Source: Sulfurospirillum arcachonense (GTDB lineage Bacteria; Campylobacterota; Campylobacteria; Campylobacterales; Sulfurospirillaceae). From it: DNA of 10,974 nucleotides. Shown piece after piece: positions 1-7,090 of the stretch; position 1 is the stretch's first letter; the number at the start of each line of letters is the position of its first letter. The stretch covers positions 1-10,974 of the forward strand of contig DQTM01000149.1 in NCBI GenBank assembly GCA_015662785.1, in the 5' to 3' direction. A model generated the notes under the pieces. The model searched no databases, was not told the DNA's origin, and worked only from the letters and a program-made list of their open reading frames with translations. The position numbers were made by a program, and so were the translations under genes.

Positions 1-1291
1 CAAAAAACTTCTTCTCTACTAATTGTGTAACATTGTATAACACTAGTGTGATAATAAAGGCTACTAAGATATAACTCATAGAGATATCATGATAGAACTC
101 TACACCCGTAAAACCAAACATACCTTTTAAGACTTTTATCGCATCTTCCCACTCTTTAGCTCTAAAAAAGACCCAAGAGATATTGACAAAGTTAAAGGTG
201 ATAAACCATGCTAACACGGTAGGTAACTTCACACCTACCTTCTGCCACACCCGATGAATCATCAGTGCAAATCCATGCATCGCTCCCCAAAAAACAAAAG
301 TCCACCCTGCCCCATGCCAGATACCACCAAGCAAAAAGGTTGTAAAAAGATTAGTATAAGTACGTATCTCTGTTTTTCGATTACCACCCAATGGGATGTA
401 GATATAATCTTTCAAAAAACGAGAAAGTGTGATATGCCATCTTCTCCAAAAATCTTGAATGGAAACTGCTTTATAAGGTGAGTAAAAGTTGATAGGCAAT
501 TTGATGTTAAAAAGTAACGCAACCCCTATCGCCATATCTGTATACCCAGAAAAATCAAAATAGAGCTGGAAAGTATAAGAGAGGCTCGTTATCCAAGCCG
601 CTAACAAGTCTAAACTCACACTCGCATCAAAGCCTTTAGTCGCCCAGATAGCAAAGGTATCCGCTATAACCACTTTTTTAAATAACCCAATAGAGAAGAT
701 AAAAAGTCCTGTGCTAATATTGGCATAGTTTTTAAGTTTATTTTTTGCTTTGGCAAACTGAGGCATCATCTCTTTATGATGTACGATAGGCCCCGCGATA
801 AGTTGAGGAAAAAAAGTCACAAAGATTGCATAATTTAAAAAGTTATACTCTTTAGTCTCTTTTCTATAACTATCTACTAAATAAGCAATCTGTTGAAAAG
901 TAAAAAAGCTGATTGCTAGTGGCAAAGCCAGATGCAGTAGTGGAACCTCTGATGAAAATATACCATTGAAATTTTCAATAAAAAAGTCTGTATATTTAAA
1001 GTATCCAAGCATCAAAAGATTGGCAATCACCCCGATGGTTAATAGCATCTTATCCGAAACTCTTTTTTTATGTGACTCATCTCGTAGACTCAGTCCCAAG
1101 GCATAATTAAAAAACATAGAGACTAAGATAAGGGGAAGATAGATGATATTCCACCATGAATAAAAGAAGAGTGAAGAGAGCACTAAAAATGCTTTAGCTA
1201 ACTCTGTTAAACGCTTGGAATTTAGATAAAAATAGACAAAAAAAGTAAAGGGTAAAAATGCAAATATAAATATATAACTATTAAATAACAC
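1..1291 (-). CDS. MBOAT-family membrane O-acyltransferase (AlgI/PatA-like), 3' end cut off by window edge
   Basis: The reading frame is open from a GTG at 1291 to the window edge (430 codons, no stop), so the C-terminus is missing. Family members usually have about 460-500 residues, so most of the protein is here. It is strongly hydrophobic with many membrane segments, starting with LFNSYIFIFAFLPFTFFVYF. Family hallmarks are FQQIAYLVDSYR (132-143), FPQLIAGPIVH (161-171), QLYFDFSGYTDMAIG (242-256), RRWHITLSRFLKDYIYIPLG (283-302, His286) and GGIWHGAGWTFVFWGAMHG (322-340). His325 corresponds to the catalytic histidine of AlgI. Such proteins move acyl groups, often acetyl, across the inner membrane onto polysaccharides, usually with a periplasmic SGNH/AlgJ-like partner. 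A partner could lie beyond the left edge. The gene starts 9 bases after the upstream glycosyltransferase; its ribosome-binding site GAGGA (1298-1302) overlaps that gene's stop, so the two are probably translationally coupled. The polysaccharide substrate is inferred from context. Confidence 0.93.
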   Translation of the reverse strand, partial: MLFNSYIFIFAFLPFTFFVYFYLNSKRLTELAKAFLVLSSLFFYSWWNIIYLPLILVSMFFNYALGLSLRDESHKKRVSDKMLLTIGVIANLLMLGYFKYTDFFIENFNGIFSSEVPLLHLALPLAISFFTFQQIAYLVDSYRKETKEYNFLNYAIFVTFFPQLIAGPIVHHKEMMPQFAKAKNKLKNYANISTGLFIFSIGLFKKVVIADTFAIWATKGFDASVSLDLLAAWITSLSYTFQLYFDFSGYTDMAIGVALLFNIKLPINFYSPYKAVSIQDFWRRWHITLSRFLKDYIYIPLGGNRKTEIRTYTNLFTTFLLGGIWHGAGWTFVFWGAMHGFALMIHRVWQKVGVKLPTVLAWFITFNFVNISWVFFRAKEWEDAIKVLKGMFGFTGVEFYHDISMSYILVAFIITLVLYNVTQLVEKKFF

Positions 1292-1300
1292 GTTTTATCC

Positions 1301-2458
1301 TCAATTTTCTACCTTTTTTTTAAGGACAAACTTATTGACTCTCTCATCCCACGTTAACTTTCTAATAACCTGTAGGTATTTTTCAATCACAAGATTTTCA
1401 TTGTACTCTTCTACCATAAGCTTACGCCCCTCTTTTCCCATCTTTTGCCTCTGCTTTTCACTTAAGTGTAACATCTTCTCCATCTTAGCTACCAAGTCTT
1501 GATAATCTTGCATTTGACAAGTGTATCCACTAACACTACTATTAATGAGATCACGACATCCTGGTACATTTGTAGCAATCAGTGGCTTTTGCATAGCAGC
1601 TGACTCCATCAAAATCATACTCACACCCTCACGGTAAGAAGGAAGTACGATACAGTCTGCCTTAGCAATAAAAGGCTTTACATCATCAGTAGGTCCAAGA
1701 TAATTTACATATCCTTTTTGAACCCAGTCATCTACCTGCTCTTTTGAGATAGCTTTTGGATTTTGTGCATCGATGAAGCCTAGTAGTTGGCACTCAACAT
1801 TGTCATATTTTTTTGCCAATACTTTTGCTGCTTTCACATACTCACCAACACCTTTATCCCACAATAGCCTTGCAATCAATATAAAACGAAAAATATTATC
1901 TTCTCTTTTTACTGTGATAGGAGTAAAGGTATCTACATTAATACCTTCACTTGGCAATAACTCCATCTTCTCTTCTGCCACTAACTCAGCTAATAAAAAC
2001 TTATTTTTGTCTTCGACATTGATAAACCATACTTTTTCAGAATGTTTAAGAGATACTTTATATAAATATTTTGCTATTTTTGCGGTCACTGTGTCGTGTA
2101 TAAAAGTATAACCCAATCCCGTGATAACAGCAATAGACCTTTTCTTCGCAAGAAAGGCAGCAAATGTACCATAGATATTTGGCTTGATAGTATAGTGAAA
2201 GATAAGATCAGGGTCTAGCTTTTTATAGGCTTTTTGAAGTTTATACACCATCCGTAAATCTTTAAAGATATTAGAACCTTTGTTGTCCATCGCCAACTCT
2301 ATATAGTGACAACCTAACTCTTTAAATTCATCAGAGTGTTTATCACGTGGGGCTATGATGATAACATCATAACCCTTTTCTACAAGGCTTTTCATCACAC
2401 CTAAGCGAAACTTTAACATACTCCAAGATGTGTTGGATACTAAGACGATTCTTTTCAT
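1301..2458 (-). CDS. GT4-family glycosyltransferase, PglA/CapM-like
   Basis: This is a 385-residue cytoplasmic GT-B fold enzyme of family GT4. The N-terminal Rossmann half begins MKRIVLVSNTSWSMLKFRLG. The C-terminal nucleotide-sugar half contains ARLLWDKGVGEYVKA (196-210) and the retaining GT4 EX7E motif in PSYREGVSMILME (Glu277 and Glu285). Other PglA-like landmarks are PSEGINVDTFTP (169-180) and ITGLGYTF (112-119). In Campylobacter, PglA adds GalNAc to undecaprenyl-PP-bacillosamine; here only the fold and the retaining class can be claimed, not donor or acceptor. The start ATG overlaps the stop of the upstream glycosyltransferase as ATGA (2455-2458), typical of translational coupling. The C-terminus is rich in lysine, which may help membrane association. 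A run of eight T on the plus strand (1314-1321) lies in the last codons; slippage there would change only the tail. Confidence 0.93.
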   Translation of the reverse strand: MKRIVLVSNTSWSMLKFRLGVMKSLVEKGYDVIIIAPRDKHSDEFKELGCHYIELAMDNKGSNIFKDLRMVYKLQKAYKKLDPDLIFHYTIKPNIYGTFAAFLAKKRSIAVITGLGYTFIHDTVTAKIAKYLYKVSLKHSEKVWFINVEDKNKFLLAELVAEEKMELLPSEGINVDTFTPITVKREDNIFRFILIARLLWDKGVGEYVKAAKVLAKKYDNVECQLLGFIDAQNPKAISKEQVDDWVQKGYVNYLGPTDDVKPFIAKADCIVLPSYREGVSMILMESAAMQKPLIATNVPGCRDLINSSVSGYTCQMQDYQDLVAKMEKMLHLSEKQRQKMGKEGRKLMVEEYNENLVIEKYLQVIRKLTWDERVNKFVLKKKVEN

Positions 2459-3636
2459 ACTAATGAATCCTCTATCACAGCGTTAAAAGTATCACTATAC
2501 TGCTTATAAATATTTTCAAGTTGAAAATCCTTCACACGACTAGATGACTTTTTAACATAATCTTTTATCATATCATCATGAGAAAGGATATACGCTAAAG
2601 CACTCCCCATAGCCTCAGTGTCATCAACCGCCACCAATGTACCAAACTCGGAATATTCTATACCAGACTGCATTCTTTGAGTAATATCACTCGTAGGTGC
2701 TAAAATCTCTCTTGGTCCTGAAGGGCAATCAGTTGAGAGTACACTGCATCCACAAATCATTGCTTCAACCATAGCATTTGGGAAACCTTCTGAACGTGAT
2801 GAAGAGATATATATAGAAGCTTTTGACATAAACTTATAAGGGTTGTCTTGTCCTCCAACAAATAATACTCGTTTTCGTATGCCTAGCTCATCTGCAAGTT
2901 CTAAGAGTAGATGTTCTTCACTACCATCACCCACTAAAATCAACTTAGTATCCTCAGCTAATGAGGCAAATGCACGTAAAATCATTGCTATATTTTTGAT
3001 AGGACGAAAACGTGAAACAGCGACCATTGTTTTTTCTTTATCTACTGCAAAGTCTATAGGTTCATTTGAGAGTTTTTGTATCTTTTCACTATCATACGGA
3101 TTATAAATAACTATCTGTTTTTCAGTCTCAATAGCAAAATTTTCTACCAAGTCCTGTTTTGTACCTTCAGACACATTAATCACCATAGTGGCTTTTTTAT
3201 AAAAAAATCTGATAAGCGCTTTATTGATTTTAGCATTAATAGAGTTGTTAGCATAAGTAGAACTAGCATTGACCCGTGCACTTACGATAGTTGTTTTTTT
3301 ATGAAACAAAGAAGCCAAGACATTAACATAATCAGCACGGTATATGAAACTCACTACTAAGTCTGCATTTGTCTTCTTAACATACTTGTAAAGCTTTAAA
3401 GCCAACCAAGGAATATAGAGTATCTTTTTTAAACCACTAGCATCACCTTTAACTGATGAAAGGCATGTTACGTTTACACCCTTTGGTAAGTCATAAGCTA
3501 TTGTATCTTCTAAAAGTACCAATTGGACATCAAACGCACTATCATCATAAAAGCGAGCTAACAATATTGAAATAACACGCTCAGCACCACCTTGGGCAAG
3601 TGAGTTTGCTACTATTAAGATACGTTTTTTTGACAT
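2455..3636 (-). CDS. GT4-family glycosyltransferase, PglJ/PglH-like
   Basis: This is a 393-residue GT-B fold glycosyltransferase. Residues 4-22 carry the RILIVANSLAQGGAERVIS signature common to PglJ/PglH and related GT4 enzymes. The C-terminal half has SRFRPIKNIAMILRAF (208-223), LVGDGSEEHLL (234-244), GGQDNPYKFMSKA (261-273) and SRSEGFPNAMVEAM (280-293), where Glu283 and Glu291 form the EX7E pair. CPSGPREIL (304-312) follows, also usual in this group. It should transfer a sugar from a nucleotide donor to a lipid-linked acceptor on the cytoplasmic face; the sugar cannot be read from sequence. I chose ATG 3636 because AAGG (3644-3647) sits 7 bases upstream. A GTG at 3651 would add five residues but would place the Shine-Dalgarno inside the gene. 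It is first in the minus-strand operon, and its stop overlaps the next start by 4 bases. Confidence 0.93.
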   Translation of the reverse strand: MSKKRILIVANSLAQGGAERVISILLARFYDDSAFDVQLVLLEDTIAYDLPKGVNVTCLSSVKGDASGLKKILYIPWLALKLYKYVKKTNADLVVSFIYRADYVNVLASLFHKKTTIVSARVNASSTYANNSINAKINKALIRFFYKKATMVINVSEGTKQDLVENFAIETEKQIVIYNPYDSEKIQKLSNEPIDFAVDKEKTMVAVSRFRPIKNIAMILRAFASLAEDTKLILVGDGSEEHLLLELADELGIRKRVLFVGGQDNPYKFMSKASIYISSSRSEGFPNAMVEAMICGCSVLSTDCPSGPREILAPTSDITQRMQSGIEYSEFGTLVAVDDTEAMGSALAYILSHDDMIKDYVKKSSSRVKDFQLENIYKQYSDTFNAVIEDSLV

Positions 3637-3643
3637 AATTTTA

Positions 3644-3647
3644 CCTT
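3644..3647 (-). promoter_or_regulatory. Ribosome-binding site deciding the glycosyltransferase start
   Basis: On the minus strand, AAGG is followed by a 7-base spacer and ATG 3636. It lies downstream of the alternative GTG at 3651, so it supports the ATG as the real start. The putative -10 box at 3664-3669 would begin transcription only a few bases before the GTG, which also argues for the ATG. Confidence 0.6.
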
Positions 3648-3663
3648 GCACTTAATCTTAGTT

Positions 3664-3669
3664 ACTATA
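3664..3669 (-). promoter_or_regulatory. Putative -10 box of the glycosyltransferase/MBOAT operon
   Basis: The minus strand reads TATAGT in the context CTTATAGTAAC, 27 bases upstream of ATG 3636. No good -35 box is visible, only T/A-rich sequence, which is common for vegetative promoters of Campylobacterota. The call rests on motif and position only. Confidence 0.4.
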
Positions 3670-3671
3670 AG

Positions 3672-3683
3672 TATCGACATTTT
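3672..3683 (-). repeat. Copy 1 of a 12-bp intergenic repeat (plus-strand TATCGACATTTT)
   Basis: The minus strand reads AAAATGTCGATA. The same 12 bases occur at 10320-10331 in front of the flippase gene, in the same orientation relative to the downstream gene. In both places a TA-rich stretch ending in AGTAA follows (TTATAGTAA here, TAAAGTAA there). It could be an operator or part of a shared promoter; coincidence in AT-rich DNA is not excluded. Confidence 0.4.
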
Positions 3684-3706
3684 AATAAATAAATTTACAG
3701 ATATTC

Positions 3707-3758
3707 TAGCAAAAAAATTAATTATTTAAATTAAAAAAATTAATTTTATATTTTGCTA
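3707..3758. repeat. Inverted repeat in the divergent intergenic region
   Basis: TAGCAAAA (3707-3714) and TTTTGCTA (3751-3758) are perfect 8-base inverted arms separated by 36 bases of almost pure A/T, with AATTAATT palindromes inside. The right arm lies just upstream of the putative -10 box of the plus-strand operon. This geometry would suit a regulator binding two half-sites, but in such AT-rich DNA it may be chance. Confidence 0.3.
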
Positions 3759-3765
3759 AATACAC

Positions 3766-3771
3766 TATAAT
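3766..3771 (+). promoter_or_regulatory. Putative -10 box of the lipoprotein/AsnB operon
   Basis: A perfect TATAAT in the context CACTATAATTAAAA lies 26 bases before ATG 3798. No convincing -35 box is present, but T-rich tracts lie upstream, as is usual for Campylobacterota sigma-70 promoters. It would give a short leader of about 20 bases. No other promoter-like sequence is evident at the short gaps inside the plus-strand operon, so this is the best candidate to drive all four genes. Confidence 0.5.
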
Positions 3772-3797
3772 TAAAATACATAAAGGATAGGAAAAAA

Positions 3798-4430
3798 ATG
3801 AAAAAAATGATTCTACAAAGCCTTATTATTTCCACTATTTTTTTAGGTTGTGATAGTGGCACAGAACAACACTCTACTCTCTATGAAGATGCTGAAAATA
3901 CACTCTCTTCTGACTGGCATACTGTGAGTGGCAATGCATACCCATATCGTATCTCTGCCTACAACGGTAGCGACAGCTGTGTTAACTTGCCTGTAACTTG
4001 GTATAAAGACTCTCATGGTGATTGGAAGAATCCTCATGAGTATTATCTCACTCTAAACAACCATAACAGTGAACATATTCTCGAACTAGATGTAGGTGGT
4101 ACAGGGATGGTGATTCCTCACTATTTACTAGGTGTTACTCTTGATACAAAGTATGGAAAAAGAACACTTGCATGGGATTCATTTTATAACCATTCTAATA
4201 TTACACCTAGCTATACAGAACATGCTAATAACTCTGTCACCATGGTATTTCCATCCCCCGTCGAACTAGTACGTGGATTTGATTATGAAAAACCTACTAC
4301 ATGGTTGCATTTTAAAGTCGATATAGAAGAATACTTACATCAGTTTGAGCCAGATAATGTGATACTATCAATAGAAAGATTTATTGCAACTGGTGGAAAT
4401 TTGGATAATATAAAGTTATCCTCAAGGTAA
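3798..4430 (+). CDS. Putative lipoprotein with a predicted beta-sandwich domain, function unknown
   Basis: This is a 210-residue protein. The N-terminus MKKMILQSLIISTIFLGC is a short lipoprotein signal: Lys2-Lys3, a hydrophobic core, then FLGC with Cys18 as the likely lipidated residue. Asp19 at position +2 is the inner-membrane retention signal in E. coli; whether that rule holds in this phylum is uncertain. The mature part runs from LYEDAENTLSSDW (28-40) to a C-terminal segment with WLHFKVDIEEYL, NVILSIERF and GGNLDNIKL. From memory this resembles a beta-rich domain, probably jelly-roll-like, repeated in large secreted proteins of related marine bacteria. That points to glycan or protein binding rather than catalysis, but it is inference. 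The ribosome-binding region AAGGATAGGA (3783-3792) lies 5 bases before the ATG. It is first in the plus-strand operon, and the next gene follows after 18 bases. Confidence 0.8.
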   Translation: MKKMILQSLIISTIFLGCDSGTEQHSTLYEDAENTLSSDWHTVSGNAYPYRISAYNGSDSCVNLPVTWYKDSHGDWKNPHEYYLTLNNHNSEHILELDVGGTGMVIPHYLLGVTLDTKYGKRTLAWDSFYNHSNITPSYTEHANNSVTMVFPSPVELVRGFDYEKPTTWLHFKVDIEEYLHQFEPDNVILSIERFIATGGNLDNIKLSSR

Positions 4431-4448
4431 AAAAAGGATACTATAACT

Positions 4449-6248
4449 ATGGGCAAAAAGCTACTTGGTCTTGTTGATTTTACAAAAGCTTATTTAGTTG
4501 AAAACCAAAGCGCTTGGAGAGAGCATACTCCTATCAGTCAAAATGTTCTTTTTGACTACTTTGAATCATACAAAGATACAAAGATACAATTTAAAGGGAC
4601 AATCTACAATAGCGACACCTTAAAAAAAGAACTCTCCCTAGATCCAACATTAAGCGATGCCATGCTTATCATGATAGCCTATTATGAGTGGGGTACAACA
4701 CTATTATCAAAACTTGATGGGATCTTCTCTTTTGCACTTTTTGATACGAAAATAAATAGGCTTATTTTAGCAAAAGACCGTATCAGCGTTCACGCACTCT
4801 ACTACTATCAGACAAACGAAACCTTCCTCTTTGGCTCATCATTAAAAATGCTAACAAAACTTGAGTGCTTCTCTAAAAAACTTAACAATGCTGCTTTATC
4901 AAACTACTTTACCTATGGATATATTTTACAACCAAATACTATTTATCAAGATTGCTTCAAAGTTAAATCTGGGCATTTTCTACTCTTTGACATTGGAGAA
5001 AAAACTGTTAAACAAGAGAAGTATTGGGACTTAGGGGATATCTATGATATTCCTAAAGAAACGTTAAATGAAGAAGAATTTAAAGAAGGTGCGAAAGAGT
5101 TACTAAAAAACTCTGTCAAAAAACGGTTCTCAAATGAAGGTAATTATGCAGCTTCTTTGAGTGGAGGATATGACAGTTCAACTATCGCTGCCATATTACA
5201 AGAACAAAGTCCTACACAGATAAAAACATTTACCATAGGCTTTGAAGATGAAAGTATCAACGAAGCACCTGAAGCCAAAAAAATAGCCCAGCATCTAGGA
5301 ACAGAACACATCGAACATTACTTTTCTGCTTCTGATGCCTTAAACATCATACCTATGCTAAGCGAAGTCTATGATGAGCCTTTTTATGACAATGGTTCTA
5401 TACCTACAACTTTACTAGCTTCTATCGCTAAAGAACATGATATACATACTATCTTTGCAGGTGATGGAGGAGATGAGGTATTTGCAACGGCTGATGATAT
5501 CGAGAGATTTGATAATATCCTCTCCTTACCACAAAGTTTCAGAAACGGGATATACCACGTTTTAAACACGTTTAACCCGTCTATGATTCCCTACCTCAAT
5601 GAAAATAAAAATATTCCCACAAAATATTTTAAATTTATCAACATCATTAAAGCTAAAAACATCCCTGAAATGGTCAAAGTTAAAATGACACTTTTCCACC
5701 CCTATGAGATAGATAAACTCATCCAAAGCCAAGATATTCACTATCCAAGTGTATTTGATGAACTCTATTTTGGGAAATATGCCCAGAGTGTGGATAAGGT
5801 CATTGGAAGTTATTTTAAAACATTTATGACTGATGGGGAACTTATCAAAACCACACAGGCATTTTATCATCAAGATATCACTATCAGAGAGCCTTACTTG
5901 GATTATGCGTTGATTAATTATATGGCGCGTGTACCTAGTGAGATTAAGATTAAAGATAATGTCAAGAAAAACCTACTGAAACAAATAGCCCATGACTATA
6001 TACCAAAACCACTACTTGATCGTCCTAAAAAAGGTTTTTCAGTACCATTTTCGGCATGGATGAAAAATGAACTAAAACCACTATTGATGGAAACACTTAG
6101 TGCTGAAAATCTCAAAAAAGATGGTATTTTAAACCCAGAATATGTCATAAATATACGAAATAACTTTTTAAATGGAAAAGAGGAATATAAATATAAACTT
6201 TGGTCGATACTACTCTATCAACTCTGGTATGAAAAAAACATGAGATAA
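4449..6248 (+). CDS. Asparagine-synthetase-like protein with a degenerate, Cys-less glutaminase domain
   Basis: This 599-residue AsnB-family protein has an altered N-terminal GATase II domain. It starts MGKKLLGLVDF instead of MCGI, so the catalytic Cys2 is absent, and HRGPDD and the GHRRLS segment are missing; the region before the YN landmark is about 24 residues shorter than in the neighbour. The domain is still recognisable from GTIYNSDTL (50-58), SDAMLIMIAYYEWG (69-82), LDGIFSFALFD (89-99) and AKDRISVHALYYY (108-120). The synthetase half keeps the ATP pyrophosphatase loop SGGYDSS (238-244), KTFTIGF (259-265), YDEPF (308-312), GDGGDE (338-343) and RPKKGF (525-530). KVDR is replaced by KTTQ, and SLEGREP by DITIREP. 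It may activate a carboxylate and use free ammonia or another amine, as beta-lactam synthetase and lasso-peptide cyclase do, or be a regulatory pseudoenzyme. AAGGA (4434-4438) precedes the ATG. It is clearly paralogous to the AsnB homologue at 7103. Confidence 0.88.
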   Translation: MGKKLLGLVDFTKAYLVENQSAWREHTPISQNVLFDYFESYKDTKIQFKGTIYNSDTLKKELSLDPTLSDAMLIMIAYYEWGTTLLSKLDGIFSFALFDTKINRLILAKDRISVHALYYYQTNETFLFGSSLKMLTKLECFSKKLNNAALSNYFTYGYILQPNTIYQDCFKVKSGHFLLFDIGEKTVKQEKYWDLGDIYDIPKETLNEEEFKEGAKELLKNSVKKRFSNEGNYAASLSGGYDSSTIAAILQEQSPTQIKTFTIGFEDESINEAPEAKKIAQHLGTEHIEHYFSASDALNIIPMLSEVYDEPFYDNGSIPTTLLASIAKEHDIHTIFAGDGGDEVFATADDIERFDNILSLPQSFRNGIYHVLNTFNPSMIPYLNENKNIPTKYFKFINIIKAKNIPEMVKVKMTLFHPYEIDKLIQSQDIHYPSVFDELYFGKYAQSVDKVIGSYFKTFMTDGELIKTTQAFYHQDITIREPYLDYALINYMARVPSEIKIKDNVKKNLLKQIAHDYIPKPLLDRPKKGFSVPFSAWMKNELKPLLMETLSAENLKKDGILNPEYVINIRNNFLNGKEEYKYKLWSILLYQLWYEKNMR

Positions 6249-6268
6249 TATAAAAGGAATTAAAATAG

Positions 6269-7090
6269 ATGGGATGTGAAGTCAATTTAGAACAAAAAAC
6301 GTATACTGCACCAACTATAGATTTTGATACATGGAGCCAGCAAAAGCTTTCAATCATCAAAGACTTAATCAATCAAAAAGTAGATACTATCACCAAACCA
6401 ACTGTAATTGTCTTTGAGATAGGACACTTTATGCTGCCTTGTGAAGATAAAAATCTTGATTGGGCATTTAAAAATGTCGCTTTTGCAGATGCGCTTGCTG
6501 GAAAAATAATAAAAAAATACAAAAGAAACATAAAACTCCTCCCTACACTTCTTGTCAATAACCTTGACAGTTCCCAAGAAGATGAATCCCAAAAAACTCT
6601 AGAAGAGATGTTTCAAAATAACAGATTTATCTCTTTAAAGTCCCTCAAAACACTCTCTGAGAGAAATCTTAAAAACCGTGCATATAAATCACTTAAAAAG
6701 AACCAAGCACTCGCTGATAGCTTTATAAAAATAGATGGTAAGGCATATCTAAAAGATGAAGATTACCAACATGACTTAGCAGCTGGTTTTGTAGATGAAG
6801 ATGGAAATATCATCCCTAGATGTGGACTAATCCTCACAAGTTTTTTAGATAAAATCGCAGAATTCTCTAAAGTGAGAATGTACCCTGAAACTAACTATGA
6901 AGTGATTTTTGTCTCTTTTTCACAAGAGTATCATGAATATGAGCGGGTGAAACTAGGTGTAGATATCTACGCTTCAACACACAGTGACATCACTATAACT
7001 CCTATTGTAATGCATTGGGGATATGCTATCGACCAGTGTTATATTTCCCATAGAAATAGCGATGAAAAACTTTGGCAAACAATAGAGTAA
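6269..7090 (+). CDS. Hypothetical protein, 273 residues, not recognised
   Basis: I do not recognise this family. It is a soluble-looking protein with no signal peptide and no membrane segment. It reads as alternating alpha/beta: a strand-like KPTVIVFEIGHFMLPCED (43-60), a helix-like NVAFADALAGKIIKKYKRN (69-87), another strand at LLPTLLVNNLD (90-100), a charged helical middle (103-155), and a strand-rich end with YEVIFVSFSQEY (210-221) and ITITPIVMHWGYAIDQCYIS (241-260). Four cysteines (3, 58, 185, 257) and several histidines (53, 168, 222, 238, 249, 261) are scattered with no obvious metal-binding spacing. The start is supported by AAAGGAA (6253-6259) 9 bases upstream. It lies between two AsnB paralogues with gaps of 20 and 12 bases, so it is almost certainly co-transcribed. 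It may be their substrate, partner or a further tailoring enzyme. That it is a gene is secure; the function is unknown. Confidence 0.82.
   Translation: MGCEVNLEQKTYTAPTIDFDTWSQQKLSIIKDLINQKVDTITKPTVIVFEIGHFMLPCEDKNLDWAFKNVAFADALAGKIIKKYKRNIKLLPTLLVNNLDSSQEDESQKTLEEMFQNNRFISLKSLKTLSERNLKNRAYKSLKKNQALADSFIKIDGKAYLKDEDYQHDLAAGFVDEDGNIIPRCGLILTSFLDKIAEFSKVRMYPETNYEVIFVSFSQEYHEYERVKLGVDIYASTHSDITITPIVMHWGYAIDQCYISHRNSDEKLWQTIE

Noticed and set aside
254..481. 75-codon plus-strand open frame
   Set aside because: It is antisense to the strongly conserved His286/His325 region of the MBOAT gene, with a Cys/Ser/Lys-rich product and no ribosome-binding site.
1312..1321. Possible phase-variable homopolymer (eight T) at the end of the PglA-like gene
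   Set aside because: The tract is short, A/T rather than G/C, and a shift would alter only the last few residues. No poly-G/C tract longer than five was found in the window.
1773..2111. 112-codon plus-strand open frame
   Set aside because: It lies wholly antisense inside the PglA-like glycosyltransferase gene, whose motifs are intact; the product shows no family features.
3076..3360. 94-codon plus-strand open frame and the neighbouring one at 2843-3106
   Set aside because: Both are antisense shadows of the PglJ/PglH-like gene with biased composition.
3637..3651. GTG start at 3651 giving a glycosyltransferase five residues longer
   Set aside because: The only good Shine-Dalgarno (AAGG 3644-3647) lies between GTG and ATG, so ATG 3636 is preferred.
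5562..5873. 103-codon minus-strand open frame, and shorter ones at 5384-5569, 6145-6372 and 6365-6592
   Set aside because: All are antisense to the AsnB paralogue or the 273-residue gene and lack ribosome-binding sites.
4449..7090. Lasso-peptide or other RiPP cluster based on the Cys-less AsnB-like protein
   Set aside because: There is no room for a precursor peptide gene between the tightly spaced genes, and no leader peptidase or recognition-element protein is visible. The 273-residue protein does not resemble a B-type protease.
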